Source: CAVWQV01 sp963757115 (GTDB lineage: Bacteria > Pseudomonadota > Alphaproteobacteria > Acetobacterales > Acetobacteraceae). Taken from it: a DNA stretch of 64,000 bases. Within the stretch, counting starts at the first letter, position 1; each line of letters starts with the position of its first letter. The position numbers and the translations under genes are program-made. This document shows positions 55,816-64,000 of this stretch, piece by piece. Under the pieces are notes generated by a model, which saw only the letters and a program-made list of their open reading frames with translations, was not told where the DNA came from and did no database searches. The DNA is taken from contig CAVWQV010000016.1 in NCBI GenBank assembly GCA_963757115.1, forward strand, positions 100,463 to 164,462, given 5' to 3'.

Positions 55816-56943
55816 GTGCCCGCCTCGATCTGCGACATCCTGCCGGCGGCCGCTGCTCTGCTCGGGGTGCGCGACGGCCTGAACGTTCCGGATGCGCTGC
55901 GGCTGACCGACAGGCTGGGCGATGTGCGTCGGGTGGCGGTCCTGCTTGTCGACGGGATGGGCTACCACCTGCTGCCGGAGATGACCGGTGACGCACCGCT
56001 GCTCGCGTCGGTGCTGGCCGGTGACAGCGGCCGGCTCGACGAACTGGCTTGCACCTTTCCGGCGACGACGCCGACCAGCCTGGTGTCGCTGACCACCGGC
56101 GCCCGACCGGGCCGGCACGGGATTCTGGGCTTCACCCTCAAGGTGCCCGGCAGCGACCGGGTGCTCACCCACATCGCCTGGCGCGACAACCCGTCGCCCG
56201 CGCACTGGCAACCCGAGCAGACGTGGTTCGAACGGTTGGCCGCCGCCGGCATCAGCACCCGGGCCCTGCTGCCGGCGCAGTTCCTTGGTAGCGGCCTCAC
56301 CGAGGCGGCTTACCGCGGCGCGCAGTTCCACACAGCAAATCCCGGTCAGGACTACGCCCGCCTGGTCAGCGATGACTTGGCTGCGAAGCCGGGGCTGGTG
56401 TACGCCTACACCTCCGAGCTGGACACCGCAGCGCATCTGTTCGGCATCGGCGCACCGCAGTGGCATGCCGCGGCGGCCGGCGTCGATGCGTTGCTGACGC
56501 GGCTGGTCGATGCGCTGCCGGCGGACGCGGCGCTGCTGGTCACCGCCGACCACGGCGGTCTCAACGTGCCGCCGGAGGCCCGCGTCGACATCGCCGCCGA
56601 TCCGCGACTGGCCGCCGGTGTCCGGATGGTCGCCGGTGATCCGCGGGTGCGCTACCTGCATACCGAACCCGGCGCGACGGCTGAGGTGCTGGCGGCCTGG
56701 CGATCGGTGCTCGACGGACGAGCCGAGGTCTACAGCCGCGCCGAGGCGGTGGCGGCGGGGTTCTTCGGCGACGTCCGGCCCGAGCACCTGGCGCGCATCG
56801 GTGACGTCGTCGTCGCTTGTGTCGGTGACACGGCGGTGCTGGCCAGCGGCCACGAGCCACCGGAGGTGGGGCGCCTGATCGGCATGCACGGCGCGGCGAG
56901 CCCTGCGGAGACAGCGATTCCGCTGATTACTTTTCGGGGGTGA
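55816..56943 (+). CDS. alkaline-phosphatase-superfamily phosphodiesterase/nucleotide pyrophosphatase
   Basis: A 375-aa type I phosphodiesterase-like protein. Metal and catalytic residues lie in 'AVLLVDGMGYHLL' (Asp), the Thr nucleophile region 'TFPATTPTSLVSLTTGARPG', 'YTSELDTAAHLFG' (Asp/His), 'TADHGGLNV' (Asp-His) and 'GMHGAASPAE' (His). It has no signal peptide, so it probably acts in the cytoplasm on nucleotide or phospho-sugar diesters. It starts at a GTG at 55816. Convergent with the PuuD-like gene, stops 8 bp apart. Confidence 0.85.
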   Translation: MPASICDILPAAAALLGVRDGLNVPDALRLTDRLGDVRRVAVLLVDGMGYHLLPEMTGDAPLLASVLAGDSGRLDELACTFPATTPTSLVSLTTGARPGRHGILGFTLKVPGSDRVLTHIAWRDNPSPAHWQPEQTWFERLAAAGISTRALLPAQFLGSGLTEAAYRGAQFHTANPGQDYARLVSDDLAAKPGLVYAYTSELDTAAHLFGIGAPQWHAAAAGVDALLTRLVDALPADAALLVTADHGGLNVPPEARVDIAADPRLAAGVRMVAGDPRVRYLHTEPGATAEVLAAWRSVLDGRAEVYSRAEAVAAGFFGDVRPEHLARIGDVVVACVGDTAVLASGHEPPEVGRLIGMHGAASPAETAIPLITFRG

Positions 56944-56951
56944 GCTGGGTG

Positions 56952-57701
56952 TTACGTCGTGGCGTTCTGCTCGTGCGACCGGGCGGCATCGACGATGGCG
57001 GTGAACAGCCGCAGGTCGTCGAGGGATTCTTCGGGATGCCATTGCACGGCGAGGGTGAAGCTGTCGCCGGGGAGTTCGACCGCCTCGATCACGCCATCGC
57101 CGCCCCAGCCGCTGACCACCAGACCTTCGCCGAGTCCGGCGATGGCCTGGTGGTGGTAGCACTTCGCGTTCACCGATTCCCCGACCAGCCCCGCCAGCCG
57201 AGTTCCGGGCACCGTTCGCACCGGCAAGGTGGCGAACACGGCGTTGCCGAGCTGATGCCCGCCCTGACCGACGACCTCAGGCAGGTGCTGATGCAGGGTT
57301 CCGCCGAGCGCGACGTTGAGGACCTGCGCGCCGCGGCAGATGCCCAGCACCGGCAGTTTCCGGTTCAGCGCCGCGCCGAGCAGTGCGAACTCCCAGGCGT
57401 CGCGGTCGGGGCCAGGCTGGTCGGTGGACGGGTGCGGTACTTGGCCGTATCTCATCGGGTCGATGTCCTTGCCGCCGGTGATCACCACACCGTCCAGCCT
57501 GTCGAGCACCCGGTTCGCAACGTCGACGTCCACTGGTTGGGGTGGCAGCAGCACCGCGATCCCGCCGGCGAGCGTGACGCCATGGAAGTAGACGGCCGGC
57601 AGAAAACTGGCGCGGACATTCCAGATCCCGGTCTGCGCCTGATCGAGATAAGTAGTCACGCCGATCACCGGCCTGACCTGTCTAGTGCTGCTTGACCCCA
57701 C
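56952..57701 (-). CDS. PuuD-like gamma-glutamyl hydrolase (class I amidotransferase, C26)
   Basis: A 249-aa class I glutamine amidotransferase-like hydrolase similar to M. tuberculosis Rv2859c and E. coli PuuD, which frees GABA from gamma-glutamyl-GABA. The triad Cys is in 'VLGICRGAQVLNVALGG', with His and Glu in 'VQWHPEES'. 'VITGGKDIDPMRYGQ' is also typical. In M. tuberculosis the neighbour is a glutamine synthetase-like gene; here the upstream neighbour is instead a hydrolase-like gene 9 bp away, in the same direction. Confidence 0.9.
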   Translation of the reverse strand: MGSSSTRQVRPVIGVTTYLDQAQTGIWNVRASFLPAVYFHGVTLAGGIAVLLPPQPVDVDVANRVLDRLDGVVITGGKDIDPMRYGQVPHPSTDQPGPDRDAWEFALLGAALNRKLPVLGICRGAQVLNVALGGTLHQHLPEVVGQGGHQLGNAVFATLPVRTVPGTRLAGLVGESVNAKCYHHQAIAGLGEGLVVSGWGGDGVIEAVELPGDSFTLAVQWHPEESLDDLRLFTAIVDAARSHEQNATT

Positions 57702-57710
57702 GCATCGTTG

Positions 57711-58277
57711 CTACCAGGTGCTGGTGCGGAGCACGATTTCGGCGGCCAGTTGCGCGGTCGACTCGTGCACATTGCGGCGCGCGAGCAGTTCGACCACCCG
57801 GTAATCGGCGTAAACGAACCGCTGGCTGGCATCAGCGACCGCCCGCGCAGCCGGGGAGCCGACCAGCGCGGTGGTGTTGACCTCCACCGGCGGGCAGTTT
57901 TCGTCGCGGACGACGCCGGCAAGATCGGCGACCCGTGGGTGTCCGCGGTCGATGGCGATCAAACCGGTGAAGCGGTCCAGTCTGGTCGCGGCCAGCTCCC
58001 AGGCCACTTCCGCGCCGGTGCGGTCGCCGACCAGCACCCCCCATTGGATGTCCAGCGCGTCGAGGATGCCGACAACCGATTTCGGTGTCAGCCGCGGGTC
58101 GGGACCGACGACCAGTGTCCGCAGCGTCGCGGTGTGCAGTCGCTCGCAGACCGCGTCGTAGGCCGCGAGGGCCCGCTGAGCGGCCCCGAGCAGCACCACG
58201 ACGGAGCCGTTTTCCGGGCCGGTGACACTGACCGGAATGGGGAACCCGTCGACGGTGGTCATCATCGTCGAAGGCAC
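57711..58277 (-). CDS. alpha/beta-hydrolase-like protein with an altered nucleophile elbow
   Basis: A 188-aa protein with the alpha/beta hydrolase layout: strand 'GSVVVLLGAA', a helix, then the elbow 'GVLVGDRTGAEVAWELAAT'. The usual G-x-S-x-G is G-D-R-T-G here, with Arg at the nucleophile position, and the protein is short for the family. It therefore looks catalytically inactive, perhaps a binding or regulatory relative. It reads in the same direction as the PuuD-like gene with 9 bp between, so the two are probably co-transcribed. Start ATG 58277 or 58262. Confidence 0.65.
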   Translation of the reverse strand: MPSTMMTTVDGFPIPVSVTGPENGSVVVLLGAAQRALAAYDAVCERLHTATLRTLVVGPDPRLTPKSVVGILDALDIQWGVLVGDRTGAEVAWELAATRLDRFTGLIAIDRGHPRVADLAGVVRDENCPPVEVNTTALVGSPAARAVADASQRFVYADYRVVELLARRNVHESTAQLAAEIVLRTSTW

Positions 58278-58426
58278 TTCCGCAAGCTACGCCATCGACG
58301 TGTTTCTGCGCACCGTTTCGACGAGTCTCTTACCGAAGTTAAAGACGCTGGCTGCGGTGCGCCGTCAACTTTTTCGCAACATGAATGTAACTCGCGCAGA
58401 ATCCTTTTCGCCGCGGGCGCCATTGC

Positions 58427-59929
58427 TCAGGTGCTCAGCGCGGAGACGACGGCGGGGCGCAGCGGCGGTCCGTGCTGCACCAAGTCGGTGATGGCGGCGA
58501 CGTCGAGATGGGCGGCCAATAAGTCGGCCATCAGATCCAGTTGATCATCGCGGCGGGCTGCGACGTCGATGTCGTCGGCGACGACGAAACCGTCCCGGTG
58601 TGCCGCGGTCGCCGCACCGGCCAACCACTTTCGCCGAAACGCGTTGTTGTCGAACAACCCGTGCCAGTGGGTGCCGAACAATGCGGCCCGTTGGTAGCCC
58701 TGCGGGACTCCCTCGGCGTCGAACCAACCCGACTCCGAGCAGCGAGCCACCAGGCCGTGGTGAATCTCGTAGCCGGCCAGCGGAGTTTGCCAGCGGCGCA
58801 ACACTTTGGCTGCTCCGAACACGATGTCGGCGTCGAGCAGTGCCAGGCCGTCGACCCGTCCGCACCGGCTCTCGACCCGGTCGTCGATGGTCCGGCACAG
58901 CATCTGGAAGCCACCGCAGATTCCCAGCACGGTACGGCCGGTTTCGGCGTGCGCGATCACGGCCGAAGCCAGCCCCCGCTCGCGAAGCCAGCGCAAGTCG
59001 GCCACCGTCGCTTTGCTGCCCGGCAGCACGATGACGTCGACGTCGGCCAGGTCGGCGGGATCGGCGACCCAGCGCACCAGCACGCCCGGCTCGCAGGCCA
59101 ACGCCTCGACGTCCGTGGAGTTGGAGATCCGCGGAAGCCGCACTGCGGCCACCCGCAACCACTGGGCGCCGAGCGGGCGCTGCGGTGCGCCCAGCACCCG
59201 GCTGGTGACCACCGAGACGGAATCCTCGGCGTCGAGCCAGAGCTCCTCGGCGTAGGGCAGGACCCCGTAGGTCGGGCGGCCGGTCAGCGTTGCCAGCTGC
59301 TGCAGCCCGGGCGTCAACAGCTCCGGGTCGCCGCGGAATTTGTTGACGATGAAGCCGGCAATGAGCGCCTGGTCGGCCGGTTCGAGCACCGCGACCGTCC
59401 CGAACAGATGCGCGAGCAGGCCGCCGCGGTCGATGTCACCGACCAGAACCACCGGCAGGTTGGCCGCCCGGGCCAGCCCCATGTTGGCCACATCCGTTGC
59501 GCGAAGGTTGATTTCGGCCGGCGAGCCGGCACCTTCGCAGATCACCATGTCGAAGTCGGCACGCAGACCACATAACTCGTCGACGACCAGTTGCGCGAGC
59601 CGGTCGCGGTGAGCCAGGTAACCGGCGGCGGTGACCGACTCGGCGACCTGCCCGCGGACCACCAGCTGCGAAGTCCGGTCGCCGTCGGGTTTGAGCAGGA
59701 TTGGATTGAACCGGATGCTGGGCTGCAGCCCCGCGGCGCGCGCCTGCATCGCCTGGGCCCGGCCGATCTCGCCGCCTTCGACGGTGACGACCGAGTTGTT
59801 CGACATGTTCTGCGCCTTGAACGGCGCGACCCGAAGCCCTTTGCGTGTCAGCAACCGGCACAGGCCTGCCACCACCATGGATTTGCCGGCATCCGAACTG
59901 GTCCCGGCAACCAGCAGCGCCCCGTTCAT
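58427..59929 (-). CDS. cobQ: cobyric acid synthase
   Basis: Amidates side chains b, d, e and g of adenosylcobyrinic acid a,c-diamide in vitamin B12 synthesis. The 500 aa contain an N-terminal P-loop-like synthetase domain ('LLVAGTSSDAGKSMVVAGL', 'KAQNMSNNSVVT', 'CEGAGSPAEINLR', 'VGDIDRGGLLAH') and a C-terminal class I amidotransferase domain with the Cys in 'LGICGGFQML' and His in 'FGTHWHGLFDN'. It lies downstream of mapB on the same strand. A 17-bp hairpin sits 8 bp before its start codon, an unusual leader for this gene. Confidence 0.97.
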   Translation of the reverse strand: MNGALLVAGTSSDAGKSMVVAGLCRLLTRKGLRVAPFKAQNMSNNSVVTVEGGEIGRAQAMQARAAGLQPSIRFNPILLKPDGDRTSQLVVRGQVAESVTAAGYLAHRDRLAQLVVDELCGLRADFDMVICEGAGSPAEINLRATDVANMGLARAANLPVVLVGDIDRGGLLAHLFGTVAVLEPADQALIAGFIVNKFRGDPELLTPGLQQLATLTGRPTYGVLPYAEELWLDAEDSVSVVTSRVLGAPQRPLGAQWLRVAAVRLPRISNSTDVEALACEPGVLVRWVADPADLADVDVIVLPGSKATVADLRWLRERGLASAVIAHAETGRTVLGICGGFQMLCRTIDDRVESRCGRVDGLALLDADIVFGAAKVLRRWQTPLAGYEIHHGLVARCSESGWFDAEGVPQGYQRAALFGTHWHGLFDNNAFRRKWLAGAATAAHRDGFVVADDIDVAARRDDQLDLMADLLAAHLDVAAITDLVQHGPPLRPAVVSALST

Positions 59930-59936
59930 AGTGCGA

Positions 59937-59988
59937 GCAGACGCAAAAGCCCCCTTTTCGGGCCGAAATAAGGGGCTTTTGCGTCTGC
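59937..59988. repeat. 17-bp perfect inverted repeat before cobQ
   Basis: GCAGACGCAAAAGCCCC at 59937-59953 and its exact reverse complement at 59972-59988 enclose an 18-base loop. On the cobQ strand the stem ends 8 bases before the ATG, leaving no room for a normal ribosome site. There is no trailing T tract. Intergenic GCAGACGCAAAA-type palindromes recur in mycobacteria in my recollection, so it may be a dispersed palindromic element acting as a terminator after mapB. Confidence 0.75.
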
Positions 59989-60002
59989 TGGTGCCAAACG
60001 CC

Positions 60003-60860
60003 TCACAGCAGCGTCAGGATCTCGACGCCGGAGTCGGTGACCAGCAGGGTGTGCTCGAACTGCGCGGTCCATCTGCGATCTTTGGTGACGACGGTCCAGC
60101 CGTCGTCCCAGATCTCGTAGTCGAGTGCTCCGAGGTTGATCATCGGCTCGATGGTGAAAGTCATCCCCGGCTCGAGGATGGTGTGGACCGCGGGTTGGTC
60201 GTAGTGAAGGACGACCAGGCCGTTGTGGAAGGTGGTGCCGATGCCGTGGCCGGTGAAGTCGCGGACGACGTTGTAGCCGAACCGGTTCGCGTATGACTCG
60301 ATGACCCGGCCGATCATCGACAGCGCGCGGCCGGGGCGCACGGCGTTGATCGCGCGCATGGTGGCCTCGTAGGTGCGTTCGACCAGCAGTCGGTGTTCCT
60401 CGCTGACGTTGCCGGCCAGGAACGTCGCGTTGGTGTCGCCGTGCACGCCATCGAGGTAGGCGGTGACGTCGATGTTGACGATGTCGCCGTCCTCGATGAC
60501 CGTCGAGTCGGGTATGCCGTGGCAGATCACCTCATTCAGCGAGGTGCAGCACGATTTCGGATAGCCCTTGTAGCCCAGCGTCGACGGGTAGGCGCCATGG
60601 TTGACCATGTAGTCATGCGCGACCCGGTCCAGCTGATCGGTCGGCACTCCGGGCGCGACCGCTTTGCCCGCCTCGCCCAGTGCGCCGGCCGCGATTCGCC
60701 CGGCGGTGCGCATCTTCTCGATCACCTCAGGGGTCTGCACCCAGGGCTCGGTTCCTTCCCGCACGGTCGGCTTACCGACATACTCCGGGCGCGGAATCGC
60801 CGCGGGCACCGGCTGCGTCGGGGTCTGCACGCCGGGCGACAGCGCGGTGCGAACGGGCAT
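60003..60860 (-). CDS. mapB: type I methionine aminopeptidase (MapB)
   Basis: Removes the initiator methionine from new proteins. This 285-aa form has the proline-rich N-terminal extension ('PTQPVPAAIPRPEYVG') typical of mycobacterial MetAP1c (Rv2861c type), which contacts the ribosome. Metal ligands are in 'VNIDVTAYLDGVHGDTNATF' (two Asp), 'FTGHGIG' (His), 'FTIEPM' (Glu) and 'QFEHT' (Glu). The active-site region 'KSCCTSLNEVICHG' carries the conserved Cys. Likely essential or important. Confidence 0.97.
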   Translation of the reverse strand: MPVRTALSPGVQTPTQPVPAAIPRPEYVGKPTVREGTEPWVQTPEVIEKMRTAGRIAAGALGEAGKAVAPGVPTDQLDRVAHDYMVNHGAYPSTLGYKGYPKSCCTSLNEVICHGIPDSTVIEDGDIVNIDVTAYLDGVHGDTNATFLAGNVSEEHRLLVERTYEATMRAINAVRPGRALSMIGRVIESYANRFGYNVVRDFTGHGIGTTFHNGLVVLHYDQPAVHTILEPGMTFTIEPMINLGALDYEIWDDGWTVVTKDRRWTAQFEHTLLVTDSGVEILTLL

Positions 60861-60888
60861 GCGGTCAGCGTACTGCTCGCCGACGATG

Positions 60889-60907
60889 CAGGCCGGGCAC
60901 CGGCCTG
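60889..60907. terminator. hairpin between the penicillin-binding lipoprotein and mapB
   Basis: An 8-bp perfect stem (CAGGCCGG / CCGGCCTG) with a 3-base loop lies 42 bp after the lipoprotein stop (reading leftward) and 28 bp before the mapB ATG. It may weaken read-through from the upstream gene. No T tract, as is usual for mycobacterial terminators. Confidence 0.4.
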
Positions 60908-60948
60908 AGGAGGAGGCGGGCCATCGATCCCTGCTCGGGCGGGTCCAT

Positions 60949-62756
60949 TCAGGTCAGGTAGTCGCCAGGCAACTGCTGCAGCATGAATTTCAACATGCGG
61001 ACTGCGTACTCCGAGCCGCCGCCGCCCACGATCAGCGCGGCGAACGCCAGATCGCCCCGATACCCGGCGAACCAGGCGTGTGATCCACCCGGGAATTCGG
61101 CTTCACCGGTCTTGCCGAACACCGCCCCGCAGTCAGAGATGTCGGTGGCCGTGCCGTTGGTCACCACCAACCGCATCATCGGACGCAGCCCGTCGAGCAT
61201 CTTCTCGCTGATGTCGGTGTTGTCGCCGGTGACGGTGGTGGTGCGGCCTTCGATGAGCCGCGGCACCGGGGTTCGGCCGGCCGCCACCGTGGCCGCGACC
61301 ATGGCCATTCCGAACGGACTCACCAGAACTCTGCCCTGGCCGAACCCGTCCTCGGTGCGCTCGGACTCGTCGACCGTCGGCGGCACCGAACCGGTCACTG
61401 TCGGAATGCCGTCGATGTCGTAGTCGCGGCCGACGCCGTACTGGGCGGCCGTCGCTGTCAGACCGCGGGGCGGCATCCTGCTGGCCAACTCGGCGAAGGT
61501 GGTGTTGCAGGAGCTGGCGAAGGCGCGGGACATCGGCACCACGCCCAGGTCGAATCCGCCGTAGTTGGGAATGCTGCGTTGCCCGATGTCCATGTGACCG
61601 GGGCAGCCCAACATGGTGTTCGGGGTGGCCATGTCACGTTCGATGGCCGCGCCGGCGGTGACCACTTTGAACGTCGAGCCCGGCGGATACAGCCCGGTGG
61701 TGGCCACCGGGCCGTTGGCATCGGCAGCCGCGTTCTGGGCGACGGCCAGGATTTCACCGCTTGACGGCCTGATCGCCACGATCATCGACTGTCGGCCCTG
61801 GTTGTCGACGGCGTGCTGGGCGGCGTTCTGCACCGTCCTGTCCAGGCTGATCGTCACCGACGGCGCCGGTGATGGCTCGACCTCGTTGAGCACCGCGACG
61901 TCGACACCGTTCTGGTTGACGCTGACGATCCGCCAGCCGGCCTGGCCGTCGAGTTCGCTGAGGACGGCTTTTTTCACCTCGTTGACAATGGCCGGCGCGA
62001 ACCGGTCGTCGGTGGGCAGCAGATCTGCCTGCGGCGTGATCACCACACCGGGCAGGTTGCGGACCAGCGGAGCCAGCTGGTCGTTGTCGTCCTTGCGCAG
62101 CGTGATCAAACCGAAGGGTTTGCCCGACGCGCTGGCCTGCTCGGCGATCAGCTGCGGATCCAGGGTGTCGTCGAACGGTCGCAGCGCATCGACGACCGCG
62201 TGCGCCGTCGCGATCAGATACGGTCCGGCCTTGCCGGCGTCGAGCGCGTAGTGATAGACGTTGCCCGGCGCCAGCACGTCGGTTCCGCCGACCTCGTTGA
62301 TCGAGGCCCGCTGCGGCGGATCGGCCCGCAAAGCCAGCATCTGGTGCTCGCCGAGCCTTGGGTGCAGATCGGTGGTGTTCCAGCGGACCTGCCAGCGACC
62401 TTCGTAGCGGGCCATCTGCAGCTGACCGTCGTAGGTCCAGTTTCGTTTCTTGGGTAGGTGCCAGGTGTAGCGGTAGCTGATGGTGCCGGTGTCCTCGGTG
62501 TACCTCGAACCGAGGACTTGCGTGTCAAGGTGGCTGGCCTGCAGCCCGGCCCACGCCGCGTTCAGCGTTTCACGCGCCTGTTCCTCGCTGTCGGTGATCT
62601 GCGCGGCGCGGGCGGTGTCGCCCACGGCCAGCGCGGAAAAAAATCGCTCGGCGGCCGGCAGCGGACCGTCCGGCCGCGGGGTGCAGCCCTGCACGGCGCC
62701 CCCGCGAGCACTGCCAGGCATGTGACGTGAGTTGCCAGTGTGAATCGAGTTGTCAT
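60949..62756 (-). CDS. penicillin-binding lipoprotein (Rv2864c-like), one frameshift
   Basis: Class B-type penicillin-binding lipoprotein of about 600 aa that cross-links peptidoglycan (transpeptidase). The three motifs are 'PPGSTFKVV' (SxxK), 'ASSCNTTFAE' (SxN) and 'FGKTGEAEFPGG' (KTG), preceded by an NTF2-like MecA_N domain ('AERFFSALAVGDTARAAQI'). The signal peptide 'TRFTLATHVTCLAVLAGA' is in another frame from the lipobox 'VQGCTPRPDG'; one base is missing in the G run near 62700. ATG 62756 is therefore the true start. It lies upstream of mapB, an arrangement seen in M. tuberculosis. Confidence 0.92.
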
Positions 62757-62952
62757 TGAGGCAGATGTTAAGGCCGACTGAACGGCGGCCCTTGCGACAC
62801 ACCGAGACTTGCTCGTGTTCAGTACCTGGCGGCCTCCGGCGCCGACCGGCCGCTTTGCGAAATCTTCCCGGTTTGCGGCGCATGAGTCTCAGTTTCGTCT
62901 TAGTATCAATCGAATAGCAGATCTTAGGTTCAGCTCAGGGTAGGGGCAGTCG

Positions 62953-63988
62953 ATGGCCAAGCCAACGCGCGAAAAGCCTCGGAACCGATCCTGGCAAACG
63001 AAGGCCCGACGCAAGCGGGCGGTGAGCGGCCTGCTCGTTGGCGCACTGTTGACCGGTGTCGCGACTGCTCCGCTGCTGGGTGCACCGACGGCGAGAGCCG
63101 ACGTGTTCGATGTGATCATCGATCCGCTGATCAGCCAGCTCGCCGGATGTCCGACACCGCCGGTGCGCAGTCGACGCGGGCAGTGCCGCCACCTCGGCTT
63201 TGGAGCTGGCCGGCCTCGGCGGCGGATTCGCCGCGTCGCCGGATTCGCTTGCCGGGCTCGACACCGCGCTGGGCGATGCGCTCTCGTGGTTTGATGCGCA
63301 GGTCGAGGCGGCCAACCAGGCCTGGATCACCAGCCCGCTGGGCAGCGAGTTCGACTCGGTGATGGGCGAGCCGTTCGTCGACTTGTTCGGCCGCGACCTG
63401 ATCGGCAACGGCGTCGACGACTTCACCGGGGTCAACGACTCGATACTGGGCGGACTCCGGGGACCTCGGCAACCTCGGCGACGGCGACTTCCTGCTCGGC
63501 GACGGCGGCACCGGCGCGAGTGGGGTCACCGGCGTGGACCGCGACGTCGGACTACCCGGCGGGTATGCCGGGCTTATTGGCGACGGCGGCACCGGCGGCA
63601 TCGGTGCCGACGGAGCGGCCGGCGGGGTCGGCGGTACCGGCGGGTTGTTGCTCGGCGACAAGCCAGGTCACCGGCGGCATGGGCGGTGCCGACGCCGGCA
63701 CCGGCGGTGACGGCGGCAACGCGGTGTTCTTGGGCAACGGCGGCGACGAGCGGCATGGGCGGTGCCGGGACCACCGGAGTGGCCGGCCTCAACGACGGCC
63801 TCGGCAGCACCGGCGGCACCGGCGGCGACGGCGGACACGCCGGACTCATCGGCAACGGCGGCGCCGGCGGCCAAGGCGGTACCGGCGGCACCGGCGCCGA
63901 CGCCGCCGGCGGCCTCCAGGCCAGGCGGCCATTGGCCCAGGATTCCTCAGATTCGAAGAAGCGCTCAGTTGTGATCCCACTGCAATGA
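62953..63988 (+). CDS. secreted PGRS-repeat protein with Sec signal (four frameshifts)
   Basis: A protein with a cleavable Sec signal, not a PE domain: 'RKRAVSGLLVGALLTGVATA' to 'TARADVFD', then 'LAGLGGGFAASPDSLAGLD', a helical part ('DAQVEAANQAWITSPLGSEF') and a Gly-rich PGRS region ('GDGGTGGIGADGAAGG', 'GTGGTGADAAGG'). The frame shifts near 63150, 63455, 63662 and 63748, each fitting one extra base. It ends 'SKKRSVVIPLQ' at 63988. The mixture of frames makes its true length unsure. It is probably a cell-wall or secreted protein of the PE_PGRS-like repeat type. Divergent from the penicillin-binding lipoprotein. Confidence 0.7.
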
Positions 63989-64000
63989 CGTGTTCGGGGT

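Noticed and set aside
59937..59988. Cobalamin riboswitch before cobQ
   Set aside because: The element is a simple palindrome with none of the conserved B12-box features and is too short.
48163..63988. The mycobacterial block as a horizontally acquired island in an alphaproteobacterium
   Set aside because: It includes core mycobacterial housekeeping genes, has no integrase, IS or tRNA boundary, and begins in the middle of a gene fused to another truncated gene.

Overview
The window is two genomes joined end to end. Positions 1 to about 48,160 look like an alphaproteobacterium of the Rhodospirillales, most like Acetobacteraceae. The evidence is ordinary high-GC chromosomal genes: accA, secA next to a parvulin-type foldase and argJ, galU with a phosphomannomutase, an ATP-grasp/alpha-E plus transglutaminase pair, and marR-emrAB. 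From about 48,170 to the end the DNA is mycobacterial, probably from a slow grower: an NmtR nickel sensor, a NicT nickel permease, PE, two PPE genes, an Esx remnant, cobQ, mapB, a penicillin-binding lipoprotein and a PGRS-repeat protein. The switch falls inside one continuous reading frame, where a truncated EmrB runs into the C-terminal part of a DUF6390 protein. I read this as a chimeric (mis-assembled or contaminated) contig, not a real chromosome.

Alphaproteobacterial part. 1-2.7 kb: a PAS-GGDEF signalling protein cut by the window edge, accA and a small secreted protein. 2.9-5.3 kb: a leftward iron-uptake operon (cupredoxin, FTR1 permease, P19/Tp34) and a small membrane protein. 5.3-13.5 kb: secA, a periplasmic foldase, argJ, a GNAT-Nudix fusion, a CinA-type domain and an AstE-like deacylase. 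13.6-18.9 kb: two GT4 glycosyltransferases, an ELM1-family protein and a large unrecognised protein in one rightward cluster. 18.9-25.8 kb: small secreted proteins, transglutaminase, an ATP-grasp/alpha-E fusion, a desaturase, cysteine synthase and rhodanese. 26-34.7 kb: cytochrome P450, ATM1-type ABC exporter, Nudix, J-domain protein, galU, phosphomannomutase and a flavin acyl-CoA-dehydrogenase-like protein. 34.8-43.3 kb: amidohydrolase, amidase with an AtzG-like partner, a CoA-transferase/cupin/MFS operon and a Rieske-FAD reductase. 43.6-48.2 kb: a secreted GH16 glucanase and marR-emrA-emrB (cut).

Mycobacterial part. 48.2-51 kb is a nickel-handling block: the DUF6390 remnant (a family I know from [NiFe]-hydrogenase loci), a 53-residue histidine-rich peptide divergent from nmtR, a Fur-family gene, and nicT. 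After an AraC regulator, a PE-PPE pair is followed by an Esx remnant, a second PPE whose first 613 bp nearly duplicate the first, and a stray PPE tail. A leftward set of metabolic and envelope genes follows (PuuD-like amidotransferase, hydrolase-like protein, cobQ, mapB, penicillin-binding lipoprotein). The window ends in a frameshifted PGRS protein.

At least 18 genes or gene segments, on both sides of the join, are broken by single-base frameshifts, and nearly all fit one extra base. That pattern points to sequencing error rather than gene decay. Frameshifted genes are therefore given as one span each. I saw no rRNA, tRNA, CRISPR array, transposase or phage gene.
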